A stretch of DNA of 35,996 nt, from the NCBI GenBank assembly GCA_019116045.1, contig DXCK01000128.1, positions 1-35,996 of the forward strand. The letters are read 5' to 3'. Under the pieces are notes generated by a model. That model was not told where the DNA came from and searched no databases. It saw only the letters and a program-made list of their open reading frames with translations. The translations under genes were made by a program, and so were the position numbers. Below, in pieces: positions 31,158 to 35,996 of this stretch. The number at the start of each line of letters is the position of its first letter. The stretch's first letter is position 1. The stretch comes from Candidatus Bacteroides merdipullorum. GTDB lineage: Bacteria; Bacteroidota; Bacteroidia; Bacteroidales; Bacteroidaceae.

Positions 31158-32625
31158 CAACAACAAAGATACCCTCAGGGCGGACAACGAACTGGTGCGC
31201 CGCCTGGCCGAAGAGAAGTACAAGTACGGCTTCACCACCGACGTGCACACCGACATCATCGACCGTGGCCTCACCGAAGACACCGTCCGCCTCATCTCCG
31301 CCAAGAAGGGCGAACCCCAGTGGCTCCTCGACTTCCGCCTCAAGGCCTACCGCCACTGGCTCACGATGGACATGCCCACGTGGGCACACCTCCGCATCCC
31401 CGACATCGACTACCAAAGCATCTCCTACTACGCCGACCCCACCGCGCAGAAGAAAGACGCACCCCGCTCGATGGACGACGTCGACCCCGAACTCATCAAA
31501 ACCTTCAACAAACTGGGCATCCCCCTCGAAGAACAAATGGCACTGAGCGGCATGGCCGTCGACGCCGTGATGGACTCCGTCTCCGTCAAAACCACCTTCA
31601 AGGAAACCCTCCTGGAGAAAGGCATCATCTTCTGCTCCATCAGCGAAGCCGTCAGAGAACACCCCGACCTCGTGCAACGCTACCTCGGCTCGGTCGTGCC
31701 CTACCGCGACAACTACTTCGCCGCCCTCAACTCCGCCGTCTTCTCCGACGGCTCCTTCGTCTACATCCCCCGCGGCGTGCGCTGCCCCATGGAACTCTCC
31801 ACCTACTTCCGCATCAACGCCCGCAACACAGGCCAGTTCGAACGCACCCTCATCGTGGCCGACGACGACTCCTACGTCTCCTACCTCGAAGGCTGCACCG
31901 CCCCCATGCGCGACGAAAACCAACTGCACGCCGCCATCGTCGAAATCATCGTCCACGACCGCGCCGAAGTGAAGTACAGCACCGTCCAGAACTGGTATCC
32001 CGGCGACGCCGAAGGCCGCGGCGGCGTCTACAACTTCGTCACCAAACGCGGACTCTGCAAGGGCGAATCATCCAAACTCTCCTGGACACAAGTAGAGACC
32101 GGCTCGGCCATCACCTGGAAATACCCCAGCACCGTACTGGCAGGCGACAACTCCGTGGGCGAGTTCTACAGCGTGGCCGTCACCAACCACCACCAACAGG
32201 CCGACACCGGCACGAAGATGATACACCTGGGCCGCAACACCCGCTCCACCATCGTCAGCAAAGGCATCTCCGCCGGACAGAGCGAAAACTCCTACCGCGG
32301 CCTGGTCCGTGTGGGCCAGCGTGCCGACAACGCCCGCAACTACAGCCAGTGCGACTCCCTCCTGCTGGGATCGGCCTGCGGCGCACACACCTTCCCCTAC
32401 ATGGACATCCACAACGAGACAGCCGTCGTAGAGCACGAAGCCACCACCTCGAAAATCAGCGAAGACCAGATATTCTACTGCAACCAGCGCGGCATCTCCA
32501 CCGAAGACGCCGTAGGCCTCATCGTCAACGGCTATGCCAAAGAGGTGCTCAACAAACTGCCCATGGAGTTCGCCGTCGAGGCACAGAAGCTGCTGAGCGT
32601 GTCGCTCGAGGGGAGCGTGGGGTAA
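31138..32625 (+). CDS. sufB: SufB Fe-S cluster scaffold protein
   Basis: 495 residues, the same length as Escherichia coli SufB. SufB is the scaffold of the SufBC2D complex that accepts sulfur from the SufS/SufE or SufU system and builds the Fe-S cluster. The beta-helix core runs from about 130 to 400. Cys405 (in [14 protein letters not shown]) and Glu434 (in VEHEATTS) fall at the positions reported as essential in the E. coli protein. The N-terminal helical region (1-100) contains [18 protein letters not shown]. The start overlaps cvpA by 20 bp and sufC follows after 36 bp. Confidence 0.97.
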   Translation: MQPNESDNNKDTLRADNELVRRLAEEKYKYGFTTDVHTDIIDRGLTEDTVRLISAKKGEPQWLLDFRLKAYRHWLTMDMPTWAHLRIPDIDYQSISYYADPTAQKKDAPRSMDDVDPELIKTFNKLGIPLEEQMALSGMAVDAVMDSVSVKTTFKETLLEKGIIFCSISEAVREHPDLVQRYLGSVVPYRDNYFAALNSAVFSDGSFVYIPRGVRCPMELSTYFRINARNTGQFERTLIVADDDSYVSYLEGCTAPMRDENQLHAAIVEIIVHDRAEVKYSTVQNWYPGDAEGRGGVYNFVTKRGLCKGESSKLSWTQVETGSAITWKYPSTVLAGDNSVGEFYSVAVTNHHQQADTGTKMIHLGRNTRSTIVSKGISAGQSENSYRGLVRVGQRADNARNYSQCDSLLLGSACGAHTFPYMDIHNETAVVEHEATTSKISEDQIFYCNQRGISTEDAVGLIVNGYAKEVLNKLPMEFAVEAQKLLSVSLEGSVG

Positions 32626-32661
32626 ATTGACTTAACTATACATACAATAACCATATAGCTT

Positions 32662-33420
32662 ATGTTAGAAATCAAAGACCTACATGCCGAGATAAACGGC
32701 AAAGAAATACTGCGGGGCATCAACCTCACCATCCGCGACGGCGAGGTGCACGCCCTGATGGGACAGAACGGCGCGGGCAAAAGCACGCTGAGCAACGTCC
32801 TTGTGGGCCATCCCGCCTACCGCGTGACACACGGCACCGTCCTGTTTAACGGCAAGGACCTGCTGGCCCTCTCACCCGAAGACCGCGCCCACGAGGGCCT
32901 CTTCCTCTCCTTCCAGACACCGGTGGAGATACCCGGCGTGTCGATGGTCAACTTCATGCGCACCGCCGTCAACGAGCAGCGCAAGTACCGCCACCTGCCT
33001 GCCCTCTCCGCCTCGGAGTTCCTCAAGCTGATGCGTGAGAAGCGCGCCATCGTCGAGCTGGACAGCAAGCTGGCCAACCGCTCCGTCAACGAAGGCTTCA
33101 GCGGGGGTGAGAAGAAGCGCAACGAAATCTTCCAGATGGCCATGCTCGAACCGACCTTCGCCATCCTCGACGAGACGGACTCCGGCCTCGACGTCGATGC
33201 CCTGCGCATCGTGGCCGAAGGCTTCAACAAGCTGCGCACGCCGCAGACCTCGGCCCTGGTCATCACGCACTACCAGCGTCTGCTGGATTACCTGAAGCCG
33301 GACACGGTGCACGTCCTTCTCGGCGGACGCATCGTCAAGACCGGAGGGCCGGAACTGGCGCAAGAGATTGAGCAGCGCGGCTTCGACTGGATAAAGAAGG
33401 AACAGATAAATGAAGAATGA
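32662..33420 (+). CDS. sufC: SufC ABC-type ATPase
   Basis: 252 residues. Walker A is GQNGAGKST (35-43), the signature is GFSGGEKKRNEI, Walker B is FAILDETDSGLDVDAL with the catalytic Glu, and the switch His is in VITHYQRLL. SufC dimerises on SufB and SufD and uses ATP to remodel the scaffold. The 'SGGEKKR' form is the SufC-specific signature, which separates it from transporter ATPases. The stop is followed after 1 bp by a 135-bp inverted-repeat element that separates it from sufD, so SufD expression may differ from SufBC. Confidence 0.97.
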   Translation: MLEIKDLHAEINGKEILRGINLTIRDGEVHALMGQNGAGKSTLSNVLVGHPAYRVTHGTVLFNGKDLLALSPEDRAHEGLFLSFQTPVEIPGVSMVNFMRTAVNEQRKYRHLPALSASEFLKLMREKRAIVELDSKLANRSVNEGFSGGEKKRNEIFQMAMLEPTFAILDETDSGLDVDALRIVAEGFNKLRTPQTSALVITHYQRLLDYLKPDTVHVLLGGRIVKTGGPELAQEIEQRGFDWIKKEQINEE

Positions 33421-33421
33421 A

Positions 33422-33556
33422 TTAGGCGCGGGGTATCTGTCATCCTGAGCGAAGCGGAGTGGAGTCGAAGGATCTCCTTCTTGCCGTTCCCTTCGGGAGA
33501 TGTTTCGACTACGCCCTACGGGCTCCGCTCAACATGACAGATACCTGAGCGCCTAA
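33422..33556 (+). repeat. 135-bp inverted-repeat element between sufC and sufD
   Basis: Ends are perfect inverted repeats: TTAGGCGC (33422-33429) and GCGCCTAA (33549-33556). Inside, GGTATCTGTCAT...CCTGAGCG pairs with CGCTCA...ATGACAGATACC, and GGAGTCGAA...GATCTCC pairs with GGAGAT...TTCGAC. The whole can fold as one long imperfect hairpin. Sequence of the TGTCATCCTGAGCGAAG type is a familiar dispersed repeat in Bacteroidetes (recalled, not checked). No ORF. Confidence 0.85.
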
Positions 33557-33570
33557 AAATATGCAGATAT

Positions 33571-34983
33571 ATGAAACCCGAACAGCAATACATCGACTTA
33601 TATACCCAGGCAGAAGCCTTGCTGCGTGCCCATAGCGCCGACCCGCTGAACGAACTGCGCGCCAGGGCCTTTGCCGACTTCGAGCGCCTGGGCTTCCCCA
33701 CGCGGAAGCAGGAAGACTGCAAGTACACCGACGTGGCACAGGCTTTCGAGCCCGACTACGGCATGAACTTCAAACGCCTGCAGATGCCTGTCAATCCCTA
33801 CGAAGTGTTCAAATGCGATGTGCCCAACATGAGTACCTCGCTCTTCTTTGTGGTGAACGACATGTTCTATGCAGCTACGAGCCACAGGCACAATACAGCT
33901 ACAAGCTACGAGCTACAAGCTACAAGTAGTAGTGGTGCAGAAAAGCTCGTAGCTCGCAGCTCGTCACTCGTAGCAGACCAAGGCGTCATCCTCGGCAGCT
34001 TCCGCGACCATCCCGAACTTGTCTCCCGTTACCTTGGCACCCTGGCCGACACGTCCAACGACGGACTGACCGCCTTCAACACTGCCTTCGCACAAGACGG
34101 CGTGGTGCTCTACGTGCCCCGGGGCGTAGTGTTGGAGAAGCCCATCCAGCTAATCAACATCCTGCGCAGCACCGTGCCCCTGCTGGTCAACCGCCGTGTG
34201 CTCATCGTGCTGGAAGACGGTGCCCAGGCCCGCCTCCTGGTGTGCGACCATGCCATGGACGAGGTGAACTTCCTGGCCACGCAGGTCGTTGAAGTATTCG
34301 TGGGCCGCAACGCCACCTTCGACCTCTACGAGCTGGAGGAGACGCACACAGGCACCACCCGCCTGAGCAACCTCTACGTCCGCCAGGAGGCCGGCAGCAA
34401 TGTCCTGCTGAACGGCATGACCCTGACCTGCGGCACTACGCGCAACACCACCCGCGTCATCCTCGGCGGCGAGCAAGCCTCGCTGGACCTCTGCGGCATG
34501 GCCATCGCCGACCAGAACCAGCATGTGGACAACCGCACCTTCGTGGACCATGCCGTGCCCTCGTGCACCTCGCGCCAGCTCTATAAGTATGTGCTGGACG
34601 GGCAGGCCACGGGTGCCTTCTCCGGGCTTGTCCTTGTCCGTCCCGGCGCGCAGCACACCGATGCCCGCCAGACCAACCGCAACCTCTGTGCCACCCGCGA
34701 GGCCCGCATGTACACCCAGCCCCAGTTGGAGATATATGCCGACGACGTGAAGTGCAGTCACGGCGCAACGGTGGGCCAGTTGGACGACCAGGCCCTGTTC
34801 TACATGCAACAGCGCGGCATCCCCTTGCGCGAAGCCCGGCTGCTGCTGATGTTTGCCTTCGTGGGCGAGGTGGTGGACACCATCCGCCTCGATGCCTTGC
34901 GCGACCGCCTGCACCACTTGGTGGAGAAGCGTTTCCGCGGCGAGCTGGGGCGGTGCAGGGATTGCAAGATGGTGTGTAAGTAA
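33571..34983 (+). CDS. sufD: SufD Fe-S assembly protein, with in-frame repeat insertion
   Basis: 470 residues. SufD pairs with SufB in the SufBC2D scaffold. Recognisable parts: the N-terminal region EQQYIDLYTQAEALL, FPTRKQEDCKYTDV (30-55), and the beta-helix core (about 145-400) starting GSFRDHPELVSRYLGTLAD. The C-terminal motif CSHGATVGQLDDQALFYMQQRGIPLREA carries His397, which lines up with the functional His360 of E. coli SufD. The protein is longer than usual (E. coli 423). Residues ~102-136 (ATSHRHNTATSYELQATS and following) are coded by a heptad-repeat hairpin and do not look like SufD sequence. The frame stays open, so the gene is probably functional with an extra loop. Confidence 0.95.
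   Translation: MKPEQQYIDLYTQAEALLRAHSADPLNELRARAFADFERLGFPTRKQEDCKYTDVAQAFEPDYGMNFKRLQMPVNPYEVFKCDVPNMSTSLFFVVNDMFYAATSHRHNTATSYELQATSSSGAEKLVARSSSLVADQGVILGSFRDHPELVSRYLGTLADTSNDGLTAFNTAFAQDGVVLYVPRGVVLEKPIQLINILRSTVPLLVNRRVLIVLEDGAQARLLVCDHAMDEVNFLATQVVEVFVGRNATFDLYELEETHTGTTRLSNLYVRQEAGSNVLLNGMTLTCGTTRNTTRVILGGEQASLDLCGMAIADQNQHVDNRTFVDHAVPSCTSRQLYKYVLDGQATGAFSGLVLVRPGAQHTDARQTNRNLCATREARMYTQPQLEIYADDVKCSHGATVGQLDDQALFYMQQRGIPLREARLLLMFAFVGEVVDTIRLDALRDRLHHLVEKRFRGELGRCRDCKMVCK
33873..33974 (+). repeat. Heptad-repeat hairpin inserted inside sufD
   Basis: Left arm: units AGCTACG at 33873, then degenerate units, then AGCTACA, AGCTACG, AGCTACA, AGCTACA at 33897, 33904, 33911 and 33918. Right arm: the reverse complement of the same heptad at 33944-33971 (AGCTCGT, AGCTCGC, AGCTCGT, CACTCGT). 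Spacer of 17-19 bp. It is in frame and codes ~34 residues of low complexity. It shares the heptad with the array at 28296-28358. Confidence 0.88.
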
Positions 34984-35014
34984 ATTCGCCGCGTGTCCTA
35001 TACCTTCTGACACG

Positions 35015-35083
35015 CAAATAAGGCAGATGCCCGCTGATTAGATTTTAAACGCTGATAAATCTGTGGTCATCTGCCTTCATTTG
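35015..35083. repeat. Inverted-repeat hairpin between sufD and the convergent gene
   Basis: Arms CAAATAAGGCAGATG (35015-35029) and CATCTGCCTTCATTTG (35068-35083), pairing over 15 bp with one bulge. The loop contains a second small pair AGATTT/AAATCT. It lies in the convergent 118-bp gap and may act as a two-way transcription end. It lacks strong U-tracts and resembles a dispersed REP-like sequence. Confidence 0.7.
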
Positions 35084-35101
35084 TGCTATCTGAGTGCCGA
35101 T

Positions 35102-35686
35102 TTACTCTCGCAGTTCCTGGATATGCTTCAGCAGGCTGTCCAGGTTCCGGTTGACCTTCTTCTCTCGATAAACATGTATTTCAACCGCTACGGCAATCAC
35201 GACCAGGCAAAGCGAAAGGATTGGCACATTCCAACTATAATCGCAGGCTATCAGTATAGTCCACACAATCAGGACGATGTTGGGTATCAGCAGAATCCGG
35301 TGGGTAAGCGACCGCAGCTTCCGGTAGCGGATAGCCCTTTCGGCGGCATCGGTCATGTTGAGCGTCACCAATTGCTGTGGTGCCAAGGCCTTGTAGCACC
35401 GCTTGTCCAACAGGAACTCGGCCACGGCTATCACATCCATCAACAGGATGAACCCCCAGTGGAATCCCATGACGAGGAAGAAAACTGTCAGGACAGGTGC
35501 CCCAATCAAGGCGACTTGAAAACTGGATTTGTACTTCCGTTCGATGACGCTGATACTCTGGGCCATCGCTTTCTTAATCATGTTCTCATTGATGATAGCC
35601 TGCTTGTCCAACTTCCGGCTGAGCAGGGCAAACTGTTCTTTCAACGTCTGCAATTCGGCAAAGTTCGTTTCTTGTGTCATAATCAT
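35102..35686 (-). CDS. Four-TM membrane protein next to an ECF sigma gene
   Basis: 194 residues starting MIMTQETNFAELQ (an in-frame ATG at 35680 is equally possible). Residues ~8-50 are a charged helix, possibly coiled coil (LKEQFALLSRKLDKQAIINENMIKK). Four membrane helices follow in two hairpins: ~57-75 and ~78-94 (VALIGAPVLTVFFLVMGF, WGFILLMDVIAVAEFLL), then ~131-148 and ~153-171. The tail is basic and helical (YREKKVNRNLDSLLKHIQEL). It starts 9 bp after the stop of the sigma factor gene, so both share a transcript. Such partners of Bacteroidetes ECF-like sigma genes may restrain or sense for the sigma factor; that role is inferred, as no known anti-sigma motif is seen. Confidence 0.8.
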   Translation of the reverse strand: MIMTQETNFAELQTLKEQFALLSRKLDKQAIINENMIKKAMAQSISVIERKYKSSFQVALIGAPVLTVFFLVMGFHWGFILLMDVIAVAEFLLDKRCYKALAPQQLVTLNMTDAAERAIRYRKLRSLTHRILLIPNIVLIVWTILIACDYSWNVPILSLCLVVIAVAVEIHVYREKKVNRNLDSLLKHIQELRE

Positions 35687-35695
35687 TCAGTGTTT

Positions 35696-35996
35696 TTAAT
35701 CGTTCGACATGGCTTTCAACTGCTCCTTGATGCGGAACAGGCGGGTGGTGACGGCCGGCAGCGATATGCCGACTACGTTGGCTATGTCTTGATAGCTCAT
35801 ATTCTCCAGCCAAAGAGGAATGATGGCGCGGTCGAAGACATCGAGCCGATTGATGCGGTCGTACAACTGCTGAATCTGTTTACTGTGGGTGTCGGTATCG
35901 TTGTACAGGTCGATATCGACCGAAAGAGGAACCGTCTGTACACTACGTTTCTTCTTTCGTTCCTGGTTGGTGCAAGTGTTCAGGCTGACTCTCCAT
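35696..35996 (-). CDS. ECF-type RNA polymerase sigma factor, 5' part outside the window
   Basis: About 100 C-terminal residues are present, reading into the right edge. The first visible piece WRVSLNTCTNQERKKKR is the end of sigma region 2 and the linker. The last ~60 residues hold region 4: DRAIIPLWLENMSYQDIANVVGISLPAVTTRLFRIKEQLK, with the helix-turn-helix YQDIANVVGISLPAVTTRLFR that reads the -35-type element. Matches the family of small sigma-70 proteins common in Bacteroidales, with a membrane protein directly downstream. Regulated genes cannot be predicted. Confidence 0.88.
   Translation of the reverse strand, partial: WRVSLNTCTNQERKKKRSVQTVPLSVDIDLYNDTDTHSKQIQQLYDRINRLDVFDRAIIPLWLENMSYQDIANVVGISLPAVTTRLFRIKEQLKAMSND

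Noticed and set aside
31320..32630. A 436-codon open frame inside sufB
   Set aside because: Arg/His/Pro-rich alternative frame of sufB, which itself has the conserved Cys405 and Glu434.

Overview
The window reads as a chromosomal segment of a Bacteroidales bacterium, probably a GC-rich member of the Bacteroidaceae or a close relative. Three things point there. Likely starts are preceded by the Bacteroidetes -7 box TAnnTTTG and rarely by a strong Shine-Dalgarno. Several families typical of the group occur (DUF4491, GH33 sialidase of the NanH type, an HU-like DNA-binding protein, SufBCD, a K+-dependent membrane pyrophosphatase). Many genes encode lipoproteins or exported proteins. The exact genus cannot be fixed from the sequence alone.

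Layout. 1-3.7 kb (+): the 3' part of a cation-pumping membrane pyrophosphatase, then a fused ADP-forming acyl-CoA/acetate-CoA ligase. 3.7-6.3 kb (-): a thioredoxin-fold lipoprotein without its CXXC, followed by the ComM/YifB AAA+ protein. 6.4-16.5 kb (-): a ten-kilobase, one-directional cluster headed by a membrane protein and a 1034-aa tubulin/FtsZ-like protein. It continues with two zinc-ribbon proteins (one a zinc ribbon-TM-MORN chimera) and five exported proteins of unknown function. 16.8-19.5 kb (-): tRNA with anticodon CAT, DUF4491, an Lrp/AsnC regulator and two FKBP prolyl isomerases. 19.7-25.1 kb: sialidase (+), a small lipoprotein and an outer-membrane barrel (-), a class III sirtuin (+) and a GH35-like glycosidase (-). 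25.3-28.3 kb (-): two glycosyltransferases, YbjQ and a DUF486 membrane protein. 28.4-35.0 kb: iron-sulfur cluster assembly, with sufS (-) separated from a cvpA-sufB-sufC-sufD operon (+) by an HU-like gene. 35.1-35.996 kb (-): the end of an ECF sigma factor gene followed by a four-TM protein.

The most interesting part is the tubulin-like cluster. It looks like a cytoplasmic GTPase filament or scaffold (GGGTGSG signature) encoded with inner-membrane anchors. One anchor seems to place MORN repeats in the periplasm, and the periplasmic or outer-envelope partners are encoded downstream. I infer a trans-envelope machine; no function is established by the sequence.

The second theme is repeats. Degenerate arrays with a period near 22 bp recur in at least four intergenic gaps, and a distinct 22-bp palindromic array lies upstream of the HU-like gene. 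A heptad repeat (AGCTACR) occurs both between sufS and DUF486 and, in frame, inside the sufD coding sequence. A 135-bp inverted-repeat element sits between sufC and sufD.
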